Assembly: GCF_937616625.2 (NCBI RefSeq)
Contig: NC_065570.1
Coordinates: 12,658,001-12,722,000 of the forward strand
Length of the DNA: 64,000 nucleotides
DNA from: Mercurialis annua
Lineage: Eukaryota > Streptophyta > Magnoliopsida > Malpighiales > Euphorbiaceae
Direction: 5' to 3'
Numbering within the stretch: the stretch's first letter is position 1; each line of letters opens with the position of its first letter. Shown here piece after piece: positions 11,193 through 22,620 of this stretch. The notes beneath the pieces are model-generated. The model was not told where the DNA came from and ran no database searches. It saw nothing but the letters and a program-made list of their open reading frames with translations. The translations under genes were made by a program, and so were the position numbers.

Positions 11193-11881
11193 GCAACTTA
11201 AATAAAAACATGTTTGCATATTAAGAAATGTACTAGACAAGTGGAGGAGATCATGAGATGTGTTGTGATTCAAAATAAAAATTATTACAAATTTAAAATA
11301 TAAAATTGTTATGGTAAGCAAAATTAAAGTGCTCAAACCACCCAACCCAGGCCAGGCCGACTGACCGGACAGATAGTGTACATATGTGTGGTAAATCAAG
11401 ATGAATTTAACTCCTAATCTATTAATAAAATTGGGTACCTCTTGATATCCAAACTCATATAAGAAAAATCAAATTTATAAACTCAATAAATTGAGTTCTC
11501 ATAAATAATGTGAAAAAATCACAAAACTCTCCATATTCTCATTTCACACATAACACTTTTTTTTGTTATTTTAAATTCAACTTTTCCCAACAGGGAATAT
11601 TATTTTTATGTATATTGAAATCATCTTTAAATTTTTTTATTATCTATAATTAATCGATTAATTTAATAATACCCAAATTGATAAATATTAAAATAACAAT
11701 TAAAATATTAAAGAATGTTCCATGAAGTCCAAATTTGCTTTACTATAGACCACCACGCCATCCTTGTTCCATATTTGTCCTACTCTTGTAAACAATGTCC
11801 TTTTGATATTGCATTCTTAGAACAACAATAGCCGCATAATTGCAAAAATGGATGAATAAAGTTTTGGGATGCAACAATCTA
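11193..11881. promoter_or_regulatory. Upstream region of the phytocyanin-kinase gene
   Basis: AT-rich non-coding sequence between the LINE and the gene start at 11882. No single motif stands out as a sure TATA box. The LINE insertion boundary is about 690 bp upstream of the start codon, so it lies close to the promoter. Confidence 0.3.
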
Positions 11882-14800
11882 ATGGCTAATATGGATGTTG
11901 CAACCGTAATCTTTGTGCTTCTTATTATGATTATATTTCCTGTGAAAACTTCTGCAACAGATTATATAGTTGGGGATGATAAAGGGTGGACTATATTTTA
12001 TAATTACACAAATTGGGTTAAAGACAAGAACTTTTATATTGGAGATGCTATAGGTAAGTAAATTGATCCTCTCTATTTATTATATCTTCATAGTTTTTTG
12101 AGTTTCTTATATCTGTCTATAGGAAATAACTTTATACAATTATATATGTGAATAAAAAAATTATGTTGTGATCAATTTTACTGATTTCATTGTGTTTTTT
12201 TTTAATTTATCAAATTTTATTAAATCAAATTTGAAACAGTTATTTTTTTTTTCACTTTTACAATAGTATTATTTTGTTTCGATGATTTCTCTTATATTCC
12301 AACTTTTTTTTTGAGTCCTAACCTCTAGTGCGCCACTGTGTAATAAGTAGTATAAATTATAAACGGCTTAGGCGAATTCTTGAGACAACTTGTGACACGG
12401 ATTGCTGTTTTTTTGTTATTTATCAAAAAATATTTGGCGAATCGGGTTATCCTGTAATAATTCATTACGAATTCATCAAAAGATAAGAGTAATTCATTAT
12501 GACAACCCTAATTATAAAAGTATGATGATCCAGATAGAACACAAATGATTTTCTGCAATCTGAAATTTGTAGAATGCATGCTCACCACTTACACTTTGAA
12601 TGGTGTAGTTTTCAAATATACTGCTGGCTACCACAATGTAGCCAAAGTGAACGAAACAGCCTTCCGAAACTGCGATAACTCTTCGGCAGGTCCGATATTG
12701 TATACTGGAAATGATAGGATCGTTTACGGAACACCAGGAAACGTTTGGTACATTTGTGGTCTCGCCAAGAACTGCGAAGGCGGACAAAAACTTGCTATCA
12801 CCATACAACCTACTCCTCCACCTTCGCCTCCATTTCCACCTCCGGCGGCAGCTCCTGCACATCCTGCTCCGTTTTTGCCACCGCCCTCGCGACCGAGTGG
12901 AGGATTGTCTTCTAAGGCTCTGACAGGGATAATAGTAGGAATAACTGTGGGAGCCATATTTTTGGTGATCATAGGAGTTGGTATTGTCATCTGTTACAAG
13001 AAGAAGAGGAACAAATATCAGAAACAAAGTCTCCTTGGAAGTCAAACTCCGCAAACATCTAAAGGTATGTTTGGTTTCAAAATATGATCAGAATTCAATT
13101 TCTACTTAAATTTTTTTATTTTGTACGATAGAAAATATATTTATTAACATTTTTTTATTTACGTGTAATTCTATTATTTCAAATTTGAAATCTAATATTT
13201 TGGTGGCTTTTAAAATTTAAAGAAATTGGAAGTATCAACTATCAAGTTACCAAATTACTTATAAGAAATATATTTTATGGGGTTTTTTTTGCTCCAACAA
13301 AATTAATTTATAAATATGTATAGTTAAGTTTGATTTATGTAATGTTTTAATACTTATATTTATTTTAAATAGATTATTAAAAAAATAACTGTATTAATAA
13401 AACGGAATTTAGGGAGCAATTTTAATGCAACTAAAGTTCAATTTACCCCATGAAGTTGGTACAAAAAATCAAAAGATCAAGATCATGTCTTTGAAAAAAA
13501 AAACCGCTCCAAACTTCACAATTTCGCTCGTTTTACCCTTCATTGTTAAATTATCTAATAATATTCCGCCAAATCAGCTCTAATATGTATAAAATAGTCC
13601 AATCATAATTTGACATATGATATTGGAAGGGGTAAAACGAGCCAAAATAGCAAGCTCGTAGTGTTTTTTTGCAAAGCCCTTAATTGATATTTTCTGCTTA
13701 ATTCAATGGCCAAAATGAACCTTTGTTGAATTAAGATAAAACTTAATGGGTGATAATGAAATTTCTTTCTGAAATGGTTTTGCCAATTAAATTCTCCAGA
13801 TGACCATAGCACGGCCCTACCTCAGCGTCGGCAGCAGAACGGCCCTTCACCAACTGAAAACAGAGTGGCACCACCGCCAAAACATGCCCCCCGCAATTCA
13901 CAAGTTCCTCGTCCCGATTCCAATGAACGGAATATTATCACCGGCTCTGTTGTGACACCATCACAGGGCTGTTTCACTTATGAAGAACTACAGATAGCAG
14001 CTAATGGTTTCTCCAACTCGAACTATCTTGGTCATGGTGGATTCGGTTACGTCCATAAAGGAATTCTCCGTGACGGTAGAGTGGTTGCCATTAAGCAGCT
14101 TAAAGCAGAGAGCAGACAAGGAGAAGCTGAATTTCAGGCAGAGATTGATATCATTACCAGGGTTCATCATCGGCATCTTGTTTCACTTGTCGGATATTGC
14201 ATTAGTAGAGCCCATAGGATGCTTGTTTACGAGTTCGTCCCGAATAACACATTGGAATTCCATTTACATGGTCAGTGCAACTTATTTATCATCAGTTGTT
14301 TTAATTTTCTAGCAATTTAATCTCATTTTTAAAATTTGCATTCCAACGTTTCATGATTGGCCTTACAGGATTAGGAAGACCAACTCTGAACTGGGCAACA
14401 AGAATGAAAATTGCCATAGGCTCAGCAAAAGGATTAGCTTATCTTCATGAAGACTGTGAGTATTCTTTGATTGGTTCATTTAGTTATCAAGCCTTGGCCC
14501 ATTTTTTGTACTTAAACTTATGTATCTTCAGGTCAGCCCAGGATCATACACAGAGATATTAAAGGAAGCAATATTTTGCTGGATGATAACTTTGTAGTGA
14601 AGGTAAAAAAAAACATGTAGTCAGTTAAAATGTATCTCTGGTGTAATTCAATATTATATATGATGTTTTTTCATACATAGCATTTCTCAACTTAAATCTT
14701 GTTTGTACAGGTTGCGGATTTTGGACTTGCAAAGTATTTTTCAGATTTTGAAACTCATGTGTCAACTAGAGTGATGGGAACTCTTGGGTATGAATATTTT

Positions 14801-15791
14801 GTTTGATGCTAATGACACGATCAAGTTTTCAGATAGTTTTCGCCCAATTGATTTTTACGCTTCTCTGTCTTTAGTTTTCTGCTATAATTTAGAGATTTTT
14901 GAAACATTTCTTTTACGACACCTTCATTTTCTGTAGTTATTTGGCTCCAGAGTACGCATCTAGCGGGCAGCTTACAGAGAAATCAGACGTCTTTTCGTTT
15001 GGTGTAATGCTTCTCGAGTTGATTACTGGCCGTCGCCCTGTTGATAGAACTCAATCCTCTCTCTTAGTTGACTGGGTAAGTTTTTGATTAATGACGCTAA
15101 CCGTAGGTTGAAACAATTCTGCTTGATGCATATGGAATATGGCATTAATCATATACAGAAGAATGTGATTTGTTTTTCCAAGCTCACTTATAATGTCATT
15201 TTACGAGCATCTAGGCTAGGCCTTTGCTGAGACAAGCATTTGAAGATGGCATCTATGATGCGCTTGTCGATCCCAAATTGCAAAAAGATTACGACTATAG
15301 TGAGATGACTCGAATGATTGCTAGTGCTGCAGCTTGTGTACGCCATTCAGCACGGGTTAGGCCTCGAATGAGTCAGGTAATATAATCATATTACTTATTA
15401 TCAGTTAAAAGTTTGTACTGATGTACTACTTGCTGCTATTTTTTATGCAAATCAGATTGTTCGAGCTTTGGAAGGAAATGTATACATAGATGATTTAAAT
15501 AACGGAACCACACCAGGCAACAGCACTCTATTTGCGTCCGATGGCAACGGAGAGTATAATTCGAGGCAATACAAGAGAGATTTGAAGAAATTCAGAAAGA
15601 TGGTATTAGAAAGCCAAGAACAAGATAGCAACGACGAGAGTACTAGTGAGAGTCTGAACAGCTCTAGCTCTGAACCTCAACAAGCTACGCCAGATATGGA
15701 ATTCCCAGCAAATGTCGGGGTTAGTTCCATCCACGGTCCTCCAACTTTAGAGTTCGTAACAGCAAAGTCTGTCTATCTTTCTTCAGCATAA
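11882..15791 (+). CDS. Phytocyanin-ectodomain receptor kinase of PERK type (fusion)
   Basis: Exons by eye: 11882-12053, 12609-13064, 13800-14270, 14369-14455, 14532-14602, 14711-14787, 14937-15075, 15215-15376 and 15456-15791. All junctions are GT-AG with compatible phase, giving 656 residues. Domains: signal peptide (1-25); phytocyanin domain (26-122); Pro-rich linker (125-155); one transmembrane helix (about 162-186) followed by KKKR; cytosolic Ser/Thr kinase with Gly loop LGHGGFGYV, Lys308, HRD at 402-404, DFG at 422-424 and an APE segment, so it looks catalytically complete. The kinase tail ([15 protein letters not shown]) is PERK-like. In the phytocyanin domain, Cu-ligand positions His66, Cys107 and Gln117 are kept, but the second His is Asn112; the disulfide pair Cys79/Cys113 is kept. 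The first intron sits where phytocyanin genes usually have theirs. It probably acts at the plasma membrane, sensing the wall or apoplast (inference). An in-frame ATG at 11852 would add ten residues. Confidence 0.88.
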
Positions 15792-17489
15792 AAATATCTA
15801 TCTTTAAAAAATTCTTTTGGTTCCTGAATTTTTGTTATTTTATAATCTAATTAGAGTTGTAGCAGCAAGCTATCAATCTTGTTTATAGTAGAACGATTTG
15901 AACCAATTGAATCTAAGCCTTGTAATCGTTTTTGAAAGCATCGGCAAGGTCTGCAAGGATATTATCATCAATACCGTTAGAAGAACGAACGAACATATTC
16001 AGCATCGGCATTTGCACTGAAAGCGCACCCCTTCAGGAAACATAAACATGCTGCATTGCGTATAAAGTTTGTTTGCTGTGTCGATGAAACGAACTTGAAG
16101 TCGTTGCTATCATGAGTGTGGGATGGGTTAACGGCGACTACATGAAATGCAAGTGCGAGAGATATGCTTTCGCCATTTAGAGCTGGAAACTCTGTTGTGC
16201 TAGCTTTTCTCACTTTAAAGGCTGATTGCTAAAGCTGAATAATTTTGGGAGATTATAAAGTTTATAGTGATATCACACTAAAATCAACTGGTACACATAA
16301 AACAACTTTTGAAATTTTTGACAATACTTTCGAAAATAATATTGATGCTATATTATATAGAGATTAATGGAACTATTCTAAATTTGATAGATTGTGTAAT
16401 GGATCAAAAATAAAGTCTCCACCTGATTTATATTTTTTCCAAATCAAAGTAATCAAGAAAAACATCCCTGCCATCCATAATCCTCTTAGAGTCTCATTTA
16501 GTGCTAACATTTATGAAGTTCAAGTTATTTTTGAGTTTTTCTATAGACAATTACTTTGTTAATATATCTGCTAAAGGCCTAAAGGTTGTGAGTATCTTTC
16601 GGGTAATTAATTTTGAGAGTCACTCTACCTTCTAAATTTATCAAATGGTCAGTCTACTAACGAAACGCTATAAAATGGTAATGGTACGAATAAAACCTTA
16701 CACTGAGAGGTCATTTTATGAATTCCGGTCAATTTTATCCCATGTGGCAGCCACATCACATGAAAAAAAAAAGTTATTTGCACCCTTCAATTTTATATGT
16801 AATTTTTAAAACAAAAATTAAATATATTTTTATTACATTTTTACCATTTCCTACCCATCTTCTACCACCTCCTGCCCACACCACCCGCCGCCGCCTCCTC
16901 CACCTCCCGCAGAAAATCGCCCGCCAGTTTCTCCTCATTGAACTAGACGAAGAGATTTTCGTCTAGTTCAAACCCAGATGAAGACGAAAATGAGATATTC
17001 GTCTGGGTTTGAGCCATTCGAAGAGGAGCTTAGGTGGTAGCTGGGTTTTTACATGTAACATCAGAATTTTGCTAGTTTTATCTTGAAAACTTATCACACA
17101 TACTTAGTTTCATTTTGAAAAGGAGTTTTTAGACCAAATTATGCATATATGGAAAGTTTTCACATTTTAAAAAAATCCGGCTGCCAACTAATCATTTAAT
17201 TACTAAAATTTAAAATGAAAAAAGTCAAAATCCAGCGCCCAAAAAGAAAATTAAAAATTTAACTAAAAATAAAAAAAATAAATTCAATTATCTTTCGGAT
17301 CAATTACCCTTAATGGACTCTTTTTTTATAATGTTAATTGGACTGCATATATGTTCCATTTTAATAACATTTTGGATAATTCTGAAACCAATATTTCAAG
17401 AGTTTACCTGTTTCCCGAGGTAACTAACAGTGGTAACTGGTAATATTTATACTTTCCCCATTAAAAATAAATAACTGATTAATAATAAA
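15792..17489. other. Intergenic; one possible coding relic on the minus strand
   Basis: The 3' UTR of the kinase gene starts here. On the minus strand about 16215-15977 is open (RKASTTEFPALNGESIS...). In a different frame, about 16025-15920 reads ...FVRSSNGIDDNILADLADAF... to a stop. The amino-acid composition looks protein-like, but the frame changes and I do not recognise the family, so it may be a degraded gene piece. From 16650 to 17489 the sequence is AT-rich, except for a C-rich patch at 16850-16920 and two hairpins. Confidence 0.3.
16940..17009. repeat. Two adjacent perfect or near-perfect hairpins
   Basis: Hairpin one has arms 16940-16951 'gaactagacgaa' and 16958-16969 'ttcgtctagttc' with a 6-nt loop; the 12-bp stem is perfect. 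Hairpin two has arms 16971-16982 'aacccagatgaa' and 16998-17009 'ttcgtctgggtt' with one mismatch. The arms share 'gaa...ttcgtct', so the two hairpins are diverged copies. The layout resembles the palindromic cores of the foldback MITEs and may be the core of another decayed one. Confidence 0.7.
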
Positions 17490-17784
17490 TAGGCCAATGA
17501 CCCAAAAACCTCGATCCTTATCAATTATATTCTTTTCAATTTTACCTTAATGTTGCAAAATTGCCAATTACATTCTAATCCACATCTGTCACTTTCAATT
17601 TCACCTATAAATATTAAATTGATCTTTTTTCTATTGTGAAAAAGTTCAAATAAGTTTTTTATTTTTAATTTTTCAAATAAAAAAATTTAAATAAGTCATT
17701 TTTAAGAGTTTTTTCAATATTACTAAATGAAAAAGAGTTTAATTTATAAAATAGGGTCCAATTGAAATATAAAGGTGTATATTT

Positions 17785-18691
17785 GGCTAATAATCACTCA
17801 TGGCACCTCAACTTTAAGGGTACGGGCGCTAAACCCCCTGAAGTTTAAAAACGGGCGCTAAACCCCCTGATCTTTGTGGCGGCGCTCACTAAACCCCTTT
17901 TGGACGAAATATGACCAAAATACCCCTGGCGCCGTTTTTCCTGGTCAACTGACTTTTTTTTCAAAAATAAAATAAAATAAATAGTGCTGCCACGTCAGCT
18001 GCCACGTCACCAAACTACCCTAAAAATTAAAACACCTAAAATACCCCTAAAACACCCAACCCAATCAAATCAACCCAATAACATCCAACCAAACCACTTT
18101 CACCCGAACCACCACCCCACCGCTCTCCGGCCACCACGTCCGACCACCGCCATGGACGAAACATTTTCCGGCCGGTCTGTTCTTCGTGGAAGAACAGATC
18201 CGGTCTGTTCTTCCACGAAGAACAGACCCAGATGGATCTGTTCTTCCACGAAGAACAGACCCAGATGGGTCTGTTCTTCGTGGAAGAACAGATCCGTCGT
18301 TCTTCCACGATAACCGGAAAATTTTCCGGTCATCTCGGAGAAGATGACCGGAAAATTTTCCGGCGGTGGTCGGGTGGCGGGTGGGGTGGTGGTTGGGTCG
18401 GTTTTTGGGTTGATAGATTGGTTTATATTAAATTGGGTTGGTTTGATTTTTTTTTAAAATTAAATTAGGGGTATTTTGGGTTTTTCAAATTTTTAAGATA
18501 TATTTCTGACGTGTCAGATGATATGACAGTGTCAGATTTTTTTTTTTAAAATGTCAGTTGACTGAAAAAACGGCGCCAGGGGTATTTTGGTCATATTTCG
18601 TCCAAAAGGGGTTTTGTGAGCGCCGCCTTAAACTTCAGGGGGTTTAGCGCCCGTACCCCTAAAGTTGAGGGGCCATGGGTGATTATTAGCC
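17785..18691. mobile_element. Complete foldback MITE with perfect 9-bp target duplication
   Basis: The target duplication is 'tgtatattt' at 17776-17784 and 18692-18700. The terminal arms start 'ggctaataatcactcatgg' and end with its near-complement. The arms pair through most of the element: for example 'aaaccccctgaagtttaa' with 18630-18650, the 'ggcgccg' region near 17930 with 18570, and the A/C-rich 18040-18110 with the G/T-rich 18400-18450. The whole 907 bp could therefore fold into one long hairpin around the palindrome core. There is no transposase. A 9-bp duplication is the known hallmark of Mutator-like elements. It lies about 330 bp upstream of the NRPD4/NRPE4-like start codon. Confidence 0.9.
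18176..18305. repeat. Array of four palindromic units in the MITE core
   Basis: The unit is 'ctgttcttc' + GTG or CAC + 'gaagaacag', a 9-bp-arm palindrome with a 3-bp centre. It occurs four times in about 120 bp, with the central triplet alternating between GTG and CAC, plus a partial fifth unit ('gttcttccacga'). Short frames that translate the array into repeated 'FVEEQ/FHEEQ' peptides occur on both strands; they are by-products of the repeat. Confidence 0.85.
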
Positions 18692-19019
18692 TGTATATTT
18701 AGATACGATTGACAATTTTACAATGTCCAATGAAATTGAAAAGCAACAGCCTAATAAGTGAAACTCATAGGGTTTTTTTTTTTTGTAATTTACACTACAA
18801 TTTGTATGTTCAAGCTGACACTGTTGCTCCAAAAGAGCAGAGAAAGAAATCAAAAGAAAATCAGAAAAGCAAAATACGGAGGAGGACTGTCCATCTCTTT
18901 GTATTTGCATTTAGGTAAACCTTTAATCGTCTCTTCTCACACTTAACCCCATCTCAAATGCAAGGTTTAGTTGGAGTATGATGCTTTAAAATTGGGTTTT
19001 GTTGTGTTGCAGAGTGAAA

Positions 19020-21708
19020 ATGGAGAAGGGTGGAAAAGGGTTCTCTCTGCCTGGAACAGCACTCAAATCTTCTCTCAAGTCTCCTCCTCCTCCTAATTCT
19101 AACCATGGTTTGTTTATCATTTTTACTGTTTTTTGGTTTTTTTTTTGTTTTTGAACTTCTTTCGAGCACTGCAGTGATCACTAGTGATAGTGAAACTTAT
19201 TTTGGGTTGTTATTAATGAAATTCCACCACATGCATGTTTGATTTCTTTATCCTTTACTATGAATTTGGATGTGGATTGAAATTATGGCTTTGTTGGTTT
19301 TTTTAATTACCTTTAAATCTAATAGCAGCAGCAAAAGGAAAGGAGGACGGCTCTGGAAAGTCTAATAGGGGAAGGACAGTTCAATTCAATTCCGAAGGTT
19401 TGAGTTTCTTTGAACTTTGTTTTAGTTTTATAGTAGTTTGAAGTCTATTATGCAAGAATTTAGAATGTGCTCTTTTGAAAGAATTCAACTAAATTGAGTT
19501 CTTGCTTGTGCTCTTTTCCGTAGACGACTTGTTTTGTGATGATCGTCTTATGACATTGTTACATATTATTCATGATTTGTTACTGCAACTCTTTGTTATC
19601 TAAATGTCTAAATACGGGTTTGTTATATATTTATTTCTAGGTCTTGATGACGATTTTGATTTCCTATCGAATTCTAACGGGAATGTTAATTCCGCTGCTG
19701 CCAAAGGTTTGATTTCCTTTCAACTATTTGTACCTTTTCTTTGCCCTGCTTATTATCGGGAAACCCAATTATTTTCTTTGGAATCATTTCATTTATTGTT
19801 TCTTCGCATCGAAAGTGGTCTGTCTAGCTTCCTTGTCGATATGGATCCCCAGGAAAAGTTGTCAACAAGGGATCTTACGACAAGTGGTTGATATCTGACT
19901 ATTAGTCTTGTTTTCCATCATGTTATTTCATGGATTGCTATCGTTGATTCTTATTGCTTTTGATTTTTTCTTGAATAGGTAATATGAGCAAGGGGGGTAA
20001 AGGAGATAAGACGTCAAATGGTGGAAAGGCTTCCTCAAAAAAGGATCGACAAACTCTTGAACTGAAAATAGAGCAGGGTACTGAAATTATCATTATTGAA
20101 TGTTTACTACTCACTGATGCCTTCTTGGATTCTTCCTTTATTTTACTTCAAAATTCCCTAGTACTACATTTTCCTTTCATTTTATCTTCCAATATTTTTA
20201 GTAGCTTGTACCTATGAAAGTGATTTTTTCCAGTGGAAGCTAATGAGATAAAATTTCTATCCAACTATGATGAAATGTTGTTTTGCCCGTCTTAGTGAAT
20301 ATAAATGTTATGTATGCTGTTCCTGGTTTTCTATTTGTTTTCTACTTTTATCTTGAACAGTGTTTAATCAAAGATATTGTCCACAAAGAAACCCCATTGG
20401 GTCCATTCCCTCTCTCACTCTCCTCAACATCTATTTTTCTCTGTATCTTTCTGTCCTTGTTGGTTGTTTAAATGTTCAATTTTCTTGGTTCTGAAATAGC
20501 TGAACTTATAAGCTATAACTAGCATTCTTTTGAGGAGGCTATTAACAATCAAAATATCATTAAACAATTCATTGCTAAATTTCATAATGCAACTCTTCAA
20601 ATTTTGAATGCTTTGTAGTGTGGCTTTACTGTTGATCCCGTGTTCCTTGAGCTTAGATATCATAAGCATTAGTCTCATATTATGTGTATTAGGACACCAG
20701 TGATTTTTGATTCAGATAATATAATTTTGTTTATATATACCGAGCTATTTGCTGATTCTTAGAGCCTTAGGATCTTTGGTTATGGAATTCTAGATTACTG
20801 TAATATCTGCTTTGTTATTCTAGAGCTTCCAAAGAATTCCACATGTCTAATGGACTGCGAGGCCGCACAAATCTTACAAGGAATCCAAGAGCAGATGGTT
20901 TTACTATCTCAAGATGCCACAATCAAACTTCCAGTGTGAGTAAAGCATATCCACAGGTATTAGTTTCAAGTAGAAATGCTCTTAAGTGATAATTCTTTCT
21001 TCTTTTTTCAGGTCATTTGACAGGGCACTGCCACATGCAAAGAAAGGTTCTCATTATACAAATCCCCAGTCTGTCAGGCGAATTCTTGAGTATCCTTTGG
21101 TTATTTTCTGAAGTAGTTGTGTATAACCATCTGTTACACTTGTATATTGTAGCATTTGTTTTTGAGTGAACCATCTCTTGTTGAATTTTAACTCAAATAC
21201 CAGCGGTTTGAAAAAACATGGCGTCTCTGATGGGGAGGTATTATTCCATGCCTGCCTTTTCATTTGGTATCTCACAGGAAAAATGAAGCAGTTTTCTTAT
21301 GTAAAATCTATGCTTGCAGATAGCAGTAATAGCTAATGTCTGTCCGGAGAGCACCGATGAAGTTTTTGCACTTGTCCGATCATTGAAGGTATACCTCAAT
21401 GTTTAGGATACATATGTATCTCTTTGGTAACCGTACTTATATTTAGTCCAAATAATTATAATTTATTTTTGTGAAACGTGGTAATGAAGGAAGCAGTAAA
21501 TTGGTTTTGCTGTTTGTCGTTGGATTATCATAAATTGTTGTCATTTGTGCTGCATAGCTGCCTCATATTAAGGAATTTCAACGTTATTCTTCCATCTTTG
21601 ATGTAATATTATTTTCTTTCTTGTCACTTCCAGTCGAAGATGAATGAACTTACGGAACCACTCACACATGTCCTTGGACAGCTAGCTGAACTGAAAAAGC
21701 AAGCATAA
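19020..21708 (+). CDS. NRPD4: RNA polymerase IV/V subunit 4 (RPB4-like)
   Basis: Exons by eye: 19020-19107, 19326-19397, 19641-19706, 19979-20077, 20824-20935, 21012-21089, 21204-21237, 21320-21388 and 21634-21708, giving 230 residues with matching phases. The N-terminus (MEKGGKGFSLPG, then LKSSLKS) and the core (CLMDCEAAQIL; SHYTNPQSVRRILE; KKHGVSDGEIAVIAN; STDEVFALVRSLK) match the plant-specific RPB4 paralogue shared by Pol IV and Pol V rather than Pol II RPB4. The lysine/glycine-rich N-terminal extension is typical of that paralogue. The protein would pair with subunit 7 to form the polymerase stalk used in RNA-directed DNA methylation in the nucleus. The second acceptor (CAGCAG at 19326) allows a one-residue alternative. 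A Pol II NRPB4 identity is less likely on the N-terminus, but alignment would settle it. Confidence 0.85.
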
Positions 21709-22620
21709 TTCCTATCTTGGAGTTGGAGGGATACTTGGTAAGTTAATATCAATTTTACCTCATAAGATGATAGCAATAGGCAATCATTTTGTGATTGATT
21801 TAACGGCAGTTGCCATTTGTATAACCCTGAACAACTTCTTCTATCTTGTATACTTCAAGGTAATACAGTCTGTTTTTATCATCTTATTTTTGCAGTGAGT
21901 ACGAAATGGAAAATGATTTCCATTTATTCATGAAGTAGCCAGTGGCCATTATAGCTAATCCAATTTTCTAACTATTAACTAATTTAAATACACAAAAAAT
22001 TGATAAAACTAAATTTGATTAGTGAAAAGGTGAGAACTTTCCTTCCAATGACAATTTGTGCCTGGCTGGATGCAGCATTGTGATTCATATATACTGCTAA
22101 ATAACAAAAAAGTGCATAAAGATTTATATTTTTATTAAATTCATATATTTTTTTTTGTGAAATAATGAACAAAATGAAGTTATCTTAAAAAACAAAAAAC
22201 AAAATTAATGTAGAAAGATCGTGAATCGTCCAGTTTAGTTTCGTTTGGTAATATGAACTAATTTTCAGACTAGAGTCAAATATTGGAGTGAATTGGTCAT
22301 TGCTGCAAAGTTGAGGAGGCAAATTGCAGCTATTCACAAAATTGATCATAACTTTGTGTATAACATTGTCATGTAATAATGCATGTAGCCAGTTATAAAG
22401 CAACAAACTTAAAGCACCTCTACAAACTTAAAAATAATGAATTATAGTATTATTTTAATATCTACAACACTATATTAATGATTGTACATATTACTAATAA
22501 TAATGATCGAATTGAGTTTCAGAATTCAGGCATCGAGCAGGAAAGAAGAAATTGCATAGACACAGCATTGCCAAAATATATATAAGGATACAGATAAAAC
22601 TTTTATTCTTGTTGATTTTG
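21709..22620. other. Convergent 3' region between NRPD4-like and NPH3 genes
   Basis: The two genes face each other, so this 0.9 kb holds both 3' UTRs and the spacer. It is AT-rich with no coding frame that I trust. Confidence 0.4.

Larger units (their letters stand above)
17490..18755. mobile_element. Older MITE interrupted by the foldback element
   Basis: The flank before 17776 ('cttttcaattttacctt', then 'gcaaaattgccaattac') is an imperfect inverted copy of the flank after 18700 (complement of 'gacaattttacaatg' and 'aatgaaattgaaaag'). The outer ends are roughly 'taggccaatga' and 'acagcctaata'. The simplest reading is a roughly 360-bp MITE into which the 17785-18691 element inserted. The boundaries are approximate. 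Confidence 0.5.

Noticed and set aside
12512..13054. Long antisense frame (180 codons) opposite the phytocyanin exon
   Set aside because: It mirrors the Pro-rich GC-biased exon; composition is Arg/Ser simple sequence with no known domain.
18036..18468. Overlapping open frames with repeated FVEEQ/FHEEQ peptides
   Set aside because: They translate the palindromic DNA array and appear on both strands and in several frames; a product of the MITE core, not genes.
19853..19886. Possible extra exon in the NRPD4-like gene
   Set aside because: It has an acceptor and donors, but including it puts a stop in the next exon; skipping it (19706 to 19979) keeps the frame.
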